A program made the translations under genes and the position numbers. From Symploca sp. SIO3C6 (GTDB lineage: Bacteria; Cyanobacteriota; Cyanobacteriia; Cyanobacteriales; Coleofasciculaceae), in assembly GCA_010692425.1 (NCBI GenBank), contig JAAHHJ010000011.1, positions 44,063 through 108,062 on the forward strand: DNA of 64,000 nucleotides. Direction: 5' to 3'. Under the pieces are notes generated by a model, which searched no databases, was not told the origin of the DNA, and saw only the letters and a list, made by a program, of their open reading frames with translations. Of the stretch, positions 9,198 through 18,339 are shown in pieces. Position 1 is the first letter of the stretch; every line of letters starts with the position of its first letter.

Positions 9198-9435
9198 CGC
9201 ACATCTAGGCTTAGAGAAATTCATCGAATCCTCCGTGAGGCAACTGTGACTATAACCCTCTTAGGGTTACATCCCTTCTGGCATTCTTCGACAAACCTTA
9301 GTGGAATCCTACTTAGGAGATGGCGCCGAAAATGGCAAAGACTTTTTGCTTAAGGTTGGAATTAGTAATTTTGTGCTAAAAGTAGGCAGTTTAAGGTACA
9401 GGCAAATCCTGTAGTTTTAAGGAGAGTCGGTGAGA

Positions 9436-9465
9436 CAAAAATCCCCGTATCGTGAAAACGGGGAT
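9436..9465 (-). terminator. Intrinsic terminator of the candidate small RNA
   Basis: Perfect 8-bp stem ATCCCCGT/ACGGGGAT with a 9-nt loop and a T5 tract, on the minus strand only. No T-run follows on the plus strand. Confidence 0.65.
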
Positions 9466-9570
9466 CGTCAAGTTGCCTCGCAACATCTGTGACACTAATA
9501 GTTTTTGTGTTCTTGCATAATACTCCCCGTTTAAGCCTTGTTAATAGTAGCAAGGTGAAGCGGGGTTTGC
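9436..9570 (-). ncRNA. Candidate small structured RNA
   Basis: Reading the minus strand from about 9570 to 9436 shows four hairpins. First is CCCCG..CCTTG / CAAGG..CGGGG (9525-9565), then ACAC/GTGT near 9490-9511, then GTTGC-GAG-GCAAC (9472-9484). Last is ATCCCCGT / ACGGGGAT (9441-9465) followed by TTTTT, a good intrinsic terminator. No protein gene on this strand would need that terminator. A 63-codon frame across it has low-quality sequence. An independent transcript of about 110-140 nt fits best. The family is not recognised. Confidence 0.45.
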
Positions 9571-9819
9571 TTATTTAAAAAAGAGAAATAATTGTACACC
9601 AAATTTAAAATTATGGTGTAGGTTTAATATAATCTTAAATGATTGAAATTCTATATAGTCACTCAGAATAGATTAGCTCCTACTAACGACTAATGTCCAA
9701 AAAGCGAGTGTTTTTTTTATTATTGATGAATATCTAGAATATCGAACGTTCTATTCGAGCCCTAAATAAATTCCTAAAAATGGTAGCACCCACTTGAGGA
9801 GATAGAGAAAAATTAAACT

Positions 9820-10194
9820 ATGTCTATCGAAAAGCTTAAGCCTGTAGACAAAGGAGCAGTTGGGGTATATATGCCCTACTACCAAGGTGCCAAACGCAAC
9901 ATTTTACCCTTGGCGATTAGCCTCTACCAACAGGGTTCCTTAGAAGGAAACCGCCATATTGAAGGAGGAGAGAGCATTCCCTTCGTTGCCACCTGGTTTG
10001 TATCTAATCTTCCGGCTGATCTGACCCGGTGTCGGTTACAGTTTGATGGTAACGCCGAGCTTAGTTACGAAATTAACATGGCAAACTATGAGTTCGTCAA
10101 TTACTTAATTGAAGTAATTATGAATTTTAAGCGCTCACGATTGACGGACTTTTCCCAGTCATTTTACCGCAAGCTGCTGCGCATTGATGAGTAA
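9820..10194 (+). CDS. ebsA: Type IV pilus biogenesis protein EbsA
   Basis: 124 residues, matching the cyanobacterial EbsA family from end to end: VGVYMPYYQGAKRNILPLAISLYQQGSLEG, IEGGESIPFVATW, LPADLTRCRLQFDGNAELSYE and the C-terminal FSQSFYRKLLR. EbsA is needed for type IV pilus assembly and for biofilm self-suppression in Synechococcus elongatus, probably acting in the cytoplasm with the pilus motor. ATG start with a good GAGGAGA ribosome site about 20 bp upstream. The downstream BioD/DRTGG gene starts 34 bp later and is probably co-transcribed. Confidence 0.85.
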   Translation: MSIEKLKPVDKGAVGVYMPYYQGAKRNILPLAISLYQQGSLEGNRHIEGGESIPFVATWFVSNLPADLTRCRLQFDGNAELSYEINMANYEFVNYLIEVIMNFKRSRLTDFSQSFYRKLLRIDE

Positions 10195-10228
10195 ACACAA
10201 GTAACAATTCGTTGAGGAGAAAGAAGGG

Positions 10229-11320
10229 GTGACAAAATCTGTAAAATACTTGCTGGTCGGATCAACAGAAGCTTACAGCGGTAAGTCAGCAACAATCCTG
10301 GGAATTGCCCATCAGTTGCAAGCACGAGGATTAGATATTGCCTATGGTAAGCCACTAGGGTCTTGTCTGAGGGCAAATCAGCTCTCAGCATTAGAAGAAG
10401 ACGTCCAGCTGATGATCGAAGTACTCAACTTGAGTCCAAAGCAGGTACGCGGACCTATACTTTGCTTGGATGCCGAGACGGTAGAACGACGACTGCGAGG
10501 AGATGACTCTACTAATTACCGCCAGTCTCTAAAGAAGTATCTTCAACAACCGAGCTGCGATTTAATGTTGTTGGAGGGACCAGGAAGTCTGTTTGAAGGC
10601 AGTTTGTTTGACCTCTCATTAAAAGAAGTTGCTCAAACAGCTGAAGCTCGAGTCCTACTGGTAGCTCGTTTCCATTCGGTTTTACTGGTGGAGACTCTGT
10701 TGGAAGCTAAAAGACAGCTAGGGGATTGCTTACTAGGAGTTCTGATTAATGACATCCCTGCCAAACAGTTGGCGATGACTCAATCAACAGTTCAACCTTT
10801 TCTGGAACGGCAACAAATTCCAGTATTAGGCATTATCCCTAGCAGCAATCTGTTGCGCAGCGTCAGTGTACAAGCACTAGTAAATCAATTGCAAGCAGAA
10901 GTCCTTTGTTGTTCTGAACGCTTGGATTTGATGGTGGAGAGCTTGACAATTGGGGCAATGAACGTGAATTCAGCGCTGGAGTATTTCCGCAATGGAACTA
11001 ATATGGCAGTAGTAACAGGAGGCGATCGCGCCGACATCCAGATGGCAGCCTTAGAAACCTCAACCCATTGTCTGATCCTCACTGGTCACATGCAGCCGCA
11101 ACCAATGATCCTCAGCCGCGCTGAACAGTTAGAAATCCCAGTTCTCTCAGTAGACCTAGACACTCTGACGACAGTGGAGATTATCGATCATGCCTTTGGT
11201 CAAGTTCGTCTCCACGAAACTGCTAAGGTTCATTGTATTCAGCAACTGATGGTGGAACATTTTGATATTGAGCGCTTAATGAAACAGTTGGGTTTAGAAC
11301 CAGCTTTGCCAACACCTTGA
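10229..11320 (+). CDS. BioD-like P-loop / DRTGG domain protein
   Basis: 363 residues. The N-terminal 220 residues resemble the dethiobiotin-synthetase-like P-loop fold (YLLVGSTEAYSGKSATILGIA), and the C-terminal 130 resemble a DRTGG domain. This is the same pairing as the N-terminal part of large phosphotransacetylases, but the Pta catalytic domain is absent. Cyanobacterial homologues are annotated as phosphotransacetylase family proteins, probably regulatory. The start is GTG, with GAGGAGA upstream. It follows ebsA in the same direction at close spacing. Confidence 0.78.
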   Translation: MTKSVKYLLVGSTEAYSGKSATILGIAHQLQARGLDIAYGKPLGSCLRANQLSALEEDVQLMIEVLNLSPKQVRGPILCLDAETVERRLRGDDSTNYRQSLKKYLQQPSCDLMLLEGPGSLFEGSLFDLSLKEVAQTAEARVLLVARFHSVLLVETLLEAKRQLGDCLLGVLINDIPAKQLAMTQSTVQPFLERQQIPVLGIIPSSNLLRSVSVQALVNQLQAEVLCCSERLDLMVESLTIGAMNVNSALEYFRNGTNMAVVTGGDRADIQMAALETSTHCLILTGHMQPQPMILSRAEQLEIPVLSVDLDTLTTVEIIDHAFGQVRLHETAKVHCIQQLMVEHFDIERLMKQLGLEPALPTP

Positions 11321-11438
11321 AACCAAGAAATCAGGAGCGCCTAGCTCCGCCAATAGCTACGCTAACGGAGAAACTGCGCTAACACAAAACAGTTCCTTCG
11401 GTCGCCTAGTTTCTAACTCCTATAGTTCCGAGATAATT

Positions 11439-12362
11439 ATGAAACCAATAATTGTTTTCGGCAGTATCAATATGGATCTGGTCACTAAAACTCCTCGGTT
11501 GCCAGTTGCAGGTGAAACTCTGCAAGGACATGAGTTTTTTACTGCTGCTGGTGGTAAGGGGGCAAATCAAGCAGTGGCAGCAGCGCGGCTGGGCGTCTCA
11601 ACTCATATTGTAGGGCGTCTGGGTGATGATGATTTTGGGCATCAGCTACTAAGTAGTCTACAAGTAGCTGGAGTTCATACCGATGGTGTTTTGGTAGACG
11701 GGGCAATAGGTTCTGGTGTAGCTGTCATTGCTGTAGATGATGCTGGAGAGAATAATATCATCACTATTGCTGGTGCTAATGGACGATTAGGCGAAGCCGA
11801 TGTGGAACGCCTGAAGAGTCTGCTGCCGGGGGCAGGTGCTTTGCTGATGCAGTTAGAGATTCCTATGCCAGTAGTACTCTTAGCAGCTCAAGCAGCAAAT
11901 AGTTCTGGTATACCTGTGATTCTTGACCCAGCACCAGCTCAAAATATTCCCATAGAACTTTATCCACTAGTGAATGTAATTACGCCTAATCGCTGGGAAG
12001 CTTCTCAGTTAGTAGGTTTTCCTGTAGATGACCAAGAGAAGGCAGCCAAGGCAGCCAAAGTCTTGCGGGAACGGGGTGTCAGTACTGCAATTATTAAACT
12101 GGGCGCTGAGGGTGTCTTGTATGCTGCTGAGTCGGAAACTTTCTTCTTGCCAGCTTTCTCTGTTGAGGCAGTTGATACAGTTGCTGCCGGAGATGCTTTT
12201 AATGGTGCTTTGGCAGCAGCTTTGGTAGAGGGACTAACTTTGCCCCAAGCAGTGGTATGGGGAGCTGCTGCTGGTGCAATTTCTGCTACTAAAGCTGGGG
12301 CAGAGCCTTCGCTGCCAAATCGGCAAACCTTTGATGCTTTTCTAAAAGACAGAGGAATCTAG
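11439..12362 (+). CDS. rbsK: Ribokinase
   Basis: 307 residues of the PfkB sugar kinase family. The first signature, AAGGKGANQAVAAARLG (about 36-52), and the second, DTVAAGDAFNGALAAAL (about 247-263, with catalytic Asp in AAGD), are both intact. The start MKPIIVFGSINMDLV and the NVITPNRWEA segment are typical of ribokinase, which makes ribose 5-phosphate from ribose with ATP in the cytosol. Length fits the family. Its neighbour transaldolase also acts in pentose-phosphate metabolism. They are 470 bp apart, so co-transcription is not certain. Confidence 0.88.
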   Translation: MKPIIVFGSINMDLVTKTPRLPVAGETLQGHEFFTAAGGKGANQAVAAARLGVSTHIVGRLGDDDFGHQLLSSLQVAGVHTDGVLVDGAIGSGVAVIAVDDAGENNIITIAGANGRLGEADVERLKSLLPGAGALLMQLEIPMPVVLLAAQAANSSGIPVILDPAPAQNIPIELYPLVNVITPNRWEASQLVGFPVDDQEKAAKAAKVLRERGVSTAIIKLGAEGVLYAAESETFFLPAFSVEAVDTVAAGDAFNGALAAALVEGLTLPQAVVWGAAAGAISATKAGAEPSLPNRQTFDAFLKDRGI

Positions 12363-12832
12363 AGTGAAAACTACCACAACCGGTTTCACTTGCGATTCTT
12401 ACTTTGTATGAACACACCTTGCGAGCAGGAACTTTAAAAGCATTCGTAATAATATAGTTTTCGTAAAAGATCCAAGAAAGTTGGGGCTTTCCCTGCTGTC
12501 TAACGGCGAGTCACCGAACCAACAATCCCTGCGTATGCCATACCGGGGAGTGTAAACCTTGTCACCTAAACAACTGTGAAGATCCTGAACATCCCTAGTA
12601 TTAAATAAAAATTTGTGTAGGTGAAATCTGAAAGCAACAGAATTAAAATCTAGTAGTACACCTCAAAAAATTGGACGAGATCCCAGAGAAGCTACCGCTT
12701 TCTGGTCTAGTTCTAACTAGCATTTTGCGCTACGGAGGTCAATCATGGCTCATTATTGTCACTCACCAGAGTGGCGCTGAACTTATTTAAGTAATTAATC
12801 TTGAACAGGACGCTAAATTATAGGAACTGACA
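12363..12832. other. 470-bp gap before tal with possible structured RNA
   Basis: No gene. A hairpin AGTGAAAA..GGTTTCACT follows rbsK (12363-12389). At 12480-12549 paired segments cluster: GTTGG/CCAAC enclosing GGG-CTTT-CCC, followed by TCCC..GTAT-GCC-ATAC..GGGGA. This might be a structured leader of the transaldolase gene or the end of an old transposon. I do not recognise a riboswitch family. Confidence 0.35.
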
Positions 12833-14011
12833 ATGGCTAAGACTTTACTGGAACAACTGCGCGAAATGACCATTGTGGTGGCGGATACGGGTGACATTGA
12901 CGCCATCGAAAAATTTACACCACGGGATGCTACCACCAATCCCTCACTGATTACAGCAGCCGCCCAGATGCCGCAGTACCAGGAAATTGTCGATCAGACT
13001 CTAAAACAGGCAAGGGAAGATGCTGGAACTAATGCACCAGCAGCAGATGTAGTTTCCTTGGCATTTGACCGACTGGCAGTTTCCTTTGGGCGTCGTATTC
13101 TTAACATTATTCCAGGTCGAGTGTCCACAGAGGTGGATGCCAGACTATCCTACGATACTGAAGCGACTATTGCCAAAGCGCACGACCTAATTGCCCAGTA
13201 TGAGGCGGCTGGAGTTTCCCGCCAGCAGGTGTTGATTAAAATTGCCTCTACTTGGGAGGGAATTCGCGCTGCTGAGGTTTTGGAAAAAGAGGGCATTCAC
13301 TGTAACTTAACCCTGCTATTTGGTATTCATCAGGCAGTTGCTTGTGCTGAAGCGGGAGTTACACTAATCTCACCCTTTGTCGGGCGTATTTTGGACTGGT
13401 ATAAGAAGGAAACCGGGCGCGAAAGCTATCCTCCCACTGAAGATCCAGGGGTATTATCGGTAACCAAGATTTACAACTACTACAAGAAATTTGGTTATAA
13501 AACCGAGATTATGGGGGCTAGTTTCCGTAATATTGGCGAAATTACGGAGTTGGCAGGCTGTGACTTACTGACTATTTCGCCCGCCTTACTTGCCCAACTC
13601 AAGTCAACTACAGAAGATTTACCCCGCAAGCTAGATGCCCAGAAGGCTGCCACAGAAGACATCGAAAAGATGTCGATGGATAAGGAAACCTTTGAGCGTA
13701 TGCACGCTGCTGATCCCATGGCATCTCAAAAGCTAGAGGAGGGAATCAATGGCTTCTCAAAGGCATTAGTTGCTCTTGAGAAACTCTTAGAGGAGCGACT
13801 AACTCGCCTTGAAGGAGAAGCTACTGTCAACCATGCTGCTAAGGACATCTTTAGAGTCTATGATTTGGATGGGGATGGTTTCATTACCCGCGAAGAATGG
13901 GCAGGAACTGATGCAGTCTTTGATGCTCTCGATATGAACCATGATGGTAAAATCTCTCCTGAAGAAATTGCAGCTGGATTAGGAGCCGCTTTTCATTTAG
14001 CGGGAGTATAG
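12833..14011 (+). CDS. tal: Transaldolase with C-terminal EF-hand
   Basis: 392 residues. Residues 1-325 are a class I transaldolase (pentose phosphate pathway; exchanges sedoheptulose 7-phosphate and glyceraldehyde 3-phosphate with erythrose 4-phosphate and fructose 6-phosphate). The Schiff-base lysine is K136 in VLIKIAST, and the DATTNPSL motif is at 32-39. Residues about 335-392 add a paired EF-hand with loops [12 protein letters not shown] and [12 protein letters not shown], which have the usual Ca2+ ligand positions. This fusion is known in cyanobacteria and may make the enzyme calcium-responsive; that role is inferred. Confidence 0.92.
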   Translation: MAKTLLEQLREMTIVVADTGDIDAIEKFTPRDATTNPSLITAAAQMPQYQEIVDQTLKQAREDAGTNAPAADVVSLAFDRLAVSFGRRILNIIPGRVSTEVDARLSYDTEATIAKAHDLIAQYEAAGVSRQQVLIKIASTWEGIRAAEVLEKEGIHCNLTLLFGIHQAVACAEAGVTLISPFVGRILDWYKKETGRESYPPTEDPGVLSVTKIYNYYKKFGYKTEIMGASFRNIGEITELAGCDLLTISPALLAQLKSTTEDLPRKLDAQKAATEDIEKMSMDKETFERMHAADPMASQKLEEGINGFSKALVALEKLLEERLTRLEGEATVNHAAKDIFRVYDLDGDGFITREEWAGTDAVFDALDMNHDGKISPEEIAAGLGAAFHLAGV

Positions 14012-14195
14012 TTTGGAAATAGGGAGTGGGGAGTAGGGTTTGAAATTGTAACTTAATTCCTGTAAATATCTAGACTAGGAAAGTCCAGATGTAGTTAGCT
14101 TTGGGTAGGTCTTATATAACGGAGATATATTTTCTCCATAAGGTTGTGTACTCCCAAGACTGAGCTAGGTTTGCTCATGTACACTCCTAGTAAAC

Positions 14196-14230
14196 AATCC
14201 CCTCTGGTGTAGATTCCAGGGGGGATTTTT
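14196..14230 (+). terminator. Terminator between tal and the convergent gene
   Basis: A 12-bp stem with one mismatch (AATCCCCTCTGG / CCAGGGGGGATT), an 8-nt loop and a T5 tract. It is placed between the convergent transaldolase and 129-residue genes. It fits transaldolase termination best. Confidence 0.75.
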
Positions 14231-14257
14231 CACTAGTTTTTGCCATTAACAAATTGC

Positions 14258-14647
14258 TTAAGCTAGAGTTTCTGGACAGTATCCTAAACCCATTGTGAAC
14301 TGTTGTCGAAATGCTTCAATGTCACTCTTGTCAGGACAACCGTGAGAAACTACGGCGACTTGATAGCGACGCATCACATCTATAGGTGATTGTCCAGTCT
14401 CTAGGCTCCAAAGCGCCATTTGCAGGCGAATTTCTGGATCGCAGGGAATTCCCAATTCATTCATATAAGCTCGAAAATTTCCATGCTGGCGAGGAGTCAA
14501 AGGATGCTTCATTTTGACCTTAACTACCCAGCCATCAATCTGATGAATCACCGTTATGAATTGAACCGGTAACTCAGAACTAGAGTTGAGATACTCAACC
14601 ACTCGCAGGGTTAGGCTAGCATTTGCCAGGAAGTAGAGGTAATCCAT
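14258..14647 (-). CDS. Conserved hypothetical protein (129 aa)
   Basis: A soluble, mixed-composition protein with an ATG start. No domain is recognised. The sequence looks like a real gene: even codon use, a plausible hydrophobic core (LTLRVVEYL, VQFITVIHQIDGWVVKVKM), two Trp, and HPLTPRQHGNF and GIPCDPEIRLQMALW segments that look family-conserved. There is no signal peptide or membrane helix. It is convergent with tal. The function is unknown. Confidence 0.6.
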   Translation of the reverse strand: MDYLYFLANASLTLRVVEYLNSSSELPVQFITVIHQIDGWVVKVKMKHPLTPRQHGNFRAYMNELGIPCDPEIRLQMALWSLETGQSPIDVMRRYQVAVVSHGCPDKSDIEAFRQQFTMGLGYCPETLA

Positions 14648-14873
14648 TGGGATTCTTGGCCTAGGAGTTGAAACGATTTCTATACCATCATTCTCACCCT
14701 GCCGATCTCTGAGCGCTAGGGGAAAAGCACCCGATATCAGTTAGGGGATCTTACCCAATTTAGCAAGATTTAATTTGAAAATAGGGATTAGGGAGGTAAG
14801 CAGAGTAACTCTGAGAGTAGGCACAGAGAGATTTTCGTCTCTTGTTGAGGGCAATTGCTTATGGTTGTCTAAA

Positions 14874-15083
14874 CTAAGGATGACTCATTTGAAATGGTAA
14901 AGATTGATAACAAAGTTGATCCCACAAATGCTCAATTTCCAAATCAGCATGGTGATGACACAATTGAGTCAATGAGGCCTCTAGAGGTTGAGACAAGACC
15001 CGATTCACACCCATCTTAGAGCTAGGAGTCGCTAATAGGTAGCAGTTTTCTTGATCAACAGCAAATTGATCAGAGTTGCTCAA
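14874..15083 (-). CDS. Small hypothetical protein (69 aa), doubtful
   Basis: A short minus-strand frame ending 25 bp from queA, which is divergent. It would need a TTG start, since no ATG fits. The peptide is rich in Leu, His and Gln and carries no recognised motif. It may be a genuine small gene or a chance frame. Its only support is position and absence of stop codons. Confidence 0.3.
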   Translation of the reverse strand: MSNSDQFAVDQENCYLLATPSSKMGVNRVLSQPLEASLTQLCHHHADLEIEHLWDQLCYQSLPFQMSHP

Positions 15084-15108
15084 CTTGATTAGATTTGTGT
15101 GAGTTTAT

Positions 15109-16239
15109 ATGGAGCAGAAAAATCAATTGCTTTCTAGCTATGATTATGAGTTGCCACAGGAACTGATTGCTCAAACTCCCCTGAGCAAAAGAGATAGTTC
15201 ACGAATGCTGGTAGTTGATACGCCGACTAACCATACTCACCGCCTTTTCAGTGATTTACCCCAACTACTGGAGCCTGGCGATTTGTTGGTGTTAAACGAT
15301 ACCCGCGTCATTCCAGCTCGACTCTATGGTTATAAATCGACAGGGGCACCTGTGGAGGTATTGTTATTGGAGGAACAACCAAATAACTGTTGGTTGGCTC
15401 TGGTGAAACCAGGCAGGCGTCTGTCTCCAGGGGCGAAAATTGTGTTTACACTACCCACCGAGCAACAACAATCTCCCGCCGATTACCCATATACAGATGG
15501 GGGAATTCCCCCAATCCCCCCTAATTTATGTGCCGAGGTTATAGCTAGAGATGAGGCTACTAGTGGGCGTATATTACACTTCGATGTCCCAGATGGGCTC
15601 TCCTGGGAGTTTCTGTTGAATCAGTATGGTCAAATTCCACTACCGCCCTACATCACCGATTCGCAATCTACGCCTCAACAATATCAGACAGTTTATGCTC
15701 AAACCCCGGGCGCGATCGCAGCACCTACTGCTGGACTACATTTTACTGAACAACTGCTAGAGGAATGCCTGCAACGAGGGATTAATCAGGCATACGTAAC
15801 TCTACATGTAGGCGTTGGTACATTTCGACCTGTAGAAGTAGAAGATATTACTACTCACAAAATGCACTCAGAGTGGCTGCAAGTACCTCAATCAACGGTG
15901 GAGGCAATTAGGAAAACTAAACAGGCGGGAGGAAGAGTTATTGCTGTGGGTACAACAGTAGTGCGAGCTTTAGAGGGAGCAGCAGAAGGCGATATGTTAA
16001 AGCCCTATTGTGGCAAAACGGAGTTGTTCATTTATCCAGGCTATCGCTGGCGAGTGGTGGAGGGATTGATTACCAATTTTCACTTGCCCCGCTCTAGTTT
16101 ATTGATGCTAGTTAGCGCCATGGTGGGTAGGGAGCGTCTGTTTAAGTTATATCAGGAAGCGATCGCACAGCAATATCGCTTTTATTCCTTTGGCGATGCC
16201 ATGCTGATTTTGCCTGAAGCTAGGCTTCGGCACATTTAA
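15109..16239 (+). CDS. queA: tRNA ribosyltransferase-isomerase QueA
   Basis: 376 residues. QueA transfers the ribose part of S-adenosylmethionine to 7-aminomethyl-7-deazaguanine in tRNA, giving epoxyqueuosine. The family pattern is complete: [24 protein letters not shown] at the N-terminus, [52 protein letters not shown] and [19 protein letters not shown] moderate insertion at about residues 115-150 ([18 protein letters not shown]) is longer than usual and low in complexity. ATG start. No queuosine-pathway neighbour is present. Confidence 0.93.
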   Translation: MEQKNQLLSSYDYELPQELIAQTPLSKRDSSRMLVVDTPTNHTHRLFSDLPQLLEPGDLLVLNDTRVIPARLYGYKSTGAPVEVLLLEEQPNNCWLALVKPGRRLSPGAKIVFTLPTEQQQSPADYPYTDGGIPPIPPNLCAEVIARDEATSGRILHFDVPDGLSWEFLLNQYGQIPLPPYITDSQSTPQQYQTVYAQTPGAIAAPTAGLHFTEQLLEECLQRGINQAYVTLHVGVGTFRPVEVEDITTHKMHSEWLQVPQSTVEAIRKTKQAGGRVIAVGTTVVRALEGAAEGDMLKPYCGKTELFIYPGYRWRVVEGLITNFHLPRSSLLMLVSAMVGRERLFKLYQEAIAQQYRFYSFGDAMLILPEARLRHI

Positions 16240-16447
16240 CTTTTTAGCCGTAAGTCCCCATGATAGAGATGGGAATGCAGCGCAGAATATAAGGGCTGAA
16301 GGTATTAGAATGCTGTCCTCCTCTGGGACGGGGGAGGCTAACGCCAGTGGAGAGGATGTAAGACCAACTCGCGGACGTAAATCCAAGATGCGGCAATCTT
16401 CCGTGAATCTGGAAGCTAACACTCACCCGTTAGGGGAGTGTTGGTAG
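16240..16447 (+). pseudogene. TnpB C-terminal remnant
   Basis: Starting right after the queA stop, one frame reads SPHDRDGNAAQNIRAEGIRML and continues to a TAG at 16445-16447. HDRDxNAAxNI followed by a Ser/Gly-rich tail is the standard C-terminus of TnpB nucleases, including the last RuvC Asp. There is no start codon and nothing upstream, so only about 65 residues survive. The 3' flank would once have carried the guide RNA and the element's right end. Confidence 0.8.
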
Positions 16448-16761
16448 TTCACATAAATTGCATCTTTAGTTAGATAGAGGGAGATGGGGGGATGGGGAGA
16501 TGGGGAGATGATTTTGATAAACCTTCTGCCCTGGATTCATCTGCCCTGAAGTTTTTCTAGAAAAGGTTGAAAGTGCAATTTAGATTCACAAAGCTTAGAT
16601 TTGATCTCTATCCTTAGAGGAAGGATAATTTGTACAAAGTTCTATGATCAATAGGCTAGTTCCTCATGAGTGATGACTCGCCAAAACAGGGTAAGAACCT
16701 AATAAATTGCAAGCTATAGTTTAGATTTGTAACTACTAGGGACTTTATATTACTTCTACCT
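16448..16761. other. Intergenic region with G-rich repeat
   Basis: About 314 bp upstream of the TPR gene. A purine-rich degenerate repeat of the form GATGGGGA occurs at about 16482-16510. No gene is seen. The promoter of the TPR gene should lie in the last 100 bp but is not recognisable. Confidence 0.4.
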
Positions 16762-18084
16762 ATGTCCAAATACTACAGAAGCATATCGCTGATTGCTGCT
16801 TCTCTACTCGGTTTCAGTTTAACAACTACTGCTGATGCTAAGCCCACTAAAGTTTCCCAGTATCAGGGAAGCAAGCAACTAGTCCAAGGCTTATATTCTC
16901 ATGATCTTGATGCTGCTTCTTACTTCCAACAAGGAGTAATGCGCTATGAGCGTGGCCATTTCCGGGAGGCAGAACGACATTTTCGCAAAGCTCTGCAGTT
17001 TGATTCGTCTATTACTATGGCTTATTATCTGTTGGGTAATGCTTTGTTTGAACAAGGTAAAACTGAGCTGGCAACTGAACAATACCGAATCGCTCTTGGC
17101 CTAAATCCGAATTTGGCAGAGGCTCACTACAACTTAGGCTTGATGCTATATCGCCAAGGTAACGTTGAGGGGGCAATTAGTTCCTATCAACGAGCCCTAT
17201 CTATCAATCCAGATTTAGCACCAGCTTACTATAACCTAGGTTTAGCCTATGATACACAGGACAGGCAAGAAGAAGCGATCGCTGAGTATCAACAGGCAAT
17301 TCGCCTGCAACCAGATTATGCTGTAGCTCAGTATAATTTGGCGCTGTTGCGGGCAAAGCGAGATGAGACGGAACCGGCAATTAACAATTTTCAGCAAGCT
17401 GTTAATAGTAATCCTGAATTGCTTCAAGGTCATTACCAGTTGGGTCTACTACAGTTAAAACAAGGTAGGCTTGAGGAAGCTGAAGACTCTTTGAAAACAG
17501 CAACTAAGCTAGATTCTGAATTTGCTCCTGCTCATTACCAATTAGGTATAGTTTTAGCGAAGCAAGGAGATTTTAAAGGGGCTATTGATCGTTTTCGTTG
17601 GGTTACTAAACTTGAACCTGATAATGTAGATGCCTACAAACATTTGGGAGCGGCACTAATTGAAGATGGTGAGTATGAAGAAGCTGCGCTAGCTTTGGAG
17701 TCAGCAGCACAACTTGAACCTACAGATGCCTTGACTTACTACAATTTGGGAGTAGCGCTACAGCAGCAAGGAAAGTACGAAGAAGCTGCTTCTGCCTACC
17801 AAGAAGCGATTTTTCTGAATCCTAATCAGCCACAGGCATTCTATAACCTTGGTGTGAGTTTGGCGCTTTCAGAAAGAGAGAGTGAGGCGAAGCCTTTTCT
17901 ACTGCAAGCTAGGAATTTGTTTATTGAGGAAGGCAATTTTGAAAAGACAGATGAACTTGACGAGTACATGCAGGAGCTAGAAGAATCAGCAATTAACGAA
18001 GTTGGAGATACTCCCACACCTGAGGTAGAGTCTGAAGAATCCGAATCTTTGGAAGCAACTCCCGTAGAAGTAATTGAGCCTTAG
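16762..18084 (+). CDS. Secreted TPR-repeat protein
   Basis: 440 residues. An N-terminal signal peptide is visible (basic MSKYYR, then the hydrophobic ISLIAASLLGFSL, cleavage probably after TTTADA). About nine to ten tetratricopeptide repeats follow from residue 50 to 385, each with the 34-residue pattern ending in A..NP (for example AYYNLGLAYDTQDRQEEAIAEYQQAIRLQPD). The last 50 residues are acidic and Ser/Glu/Pro rich. It is probably a periplasmic scaffold; partners are unknown. ATG start. It is convergent with the GMC oxidoreductase gene. Confidence 0.85.
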   Translation: MSKYYRSISLIAASLLGFSLTTTADAKPTKVSQYQGSKQLVQGLYSHDLDAASYFQQGVMRYERGHFREAERHFRKALQFDSSITMAYYLLGNALFEQGKTELATEQYRIALGLNPNLAEAHYNLGLMLYRQGNVEGAISSYQRALSINPDLAPAYYNLGLAYDTQDRQEEAIAEYQQAIRLQPDYAVAQYNLALLRAKRDETEPAINNFQQAVNSNPELLQGHYQLGLLQLKQGRLEEAEDSLKTATKLDSEFAPAHYQLGIVLAKQGDFKGAIDRFRWVTKLEPDNVDAYKHLGAALIEDGEYEEAALALESAAQLEPTDALTYYNLGVALQQQGKYEEAASAYQEAIFLNPNQPQAFYNLGVSLALSERESEAKPFLLQARNLFIEEGNFEKTDELDEYMQELEESAINEVGDTPTPEVESEESESLEATPVEVIEP

Positions 18085-18339
18085 AAAAGGTGCATAACTT
18101 CTACAGGAGATTTGGGGATTCTGGAGACAAGGAGATTAGCTTTACTCTAAACCATTAGTTTCTAGGAGTCCCCTACAGTCTTTTGCAATTGTTAACTGAA
18201 AATAGCAATACACTCTCTTCTACTTACAGTAGAACTATTGCAAAAGTTTTTTATGGTAAAGTTAAGAGCTATTTTTTGCGTCCTTATAGCTTTCTTAATT
18301 CTTCCAATGGAACCACAATTGCAAACATCAAGCCAGAAC

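Larger units (their letters stand above)
9198..9819. other. 622-bp gap between dps and ebsA with several hairpins
   Basis: No protein gene is supported. A small inverted repeat TAACCC/GGGTTA lies at 9253-9269, just after dps. Between 9436 and 9570 there are several tightly packed stem-loops ending in a minus-strand terminator; see the candidate small RNA. A palindrome GAACGTTC occurs near 9745. Confidence 0.5.

Noticed and set aside
9362-9553. 63-codon minus-strand frame
   Set aside because: It runs straight through three strong hairpins and a terminator, has no family resemblance, and is better explained as part of a structured RNA.
12480-12549. Known riboswitch (c-di-AMP, TPP, cobalamin)
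   Set aside because: Hallmark conserved boxes of these classes were not found, so only a generic structured region is claimed.
16484-16515. G-quadruplex regulatory element
   Set aside because: G-runs are present but part of a degenerate purine repeat seen in several intergenic sites; no specific function can be argued.
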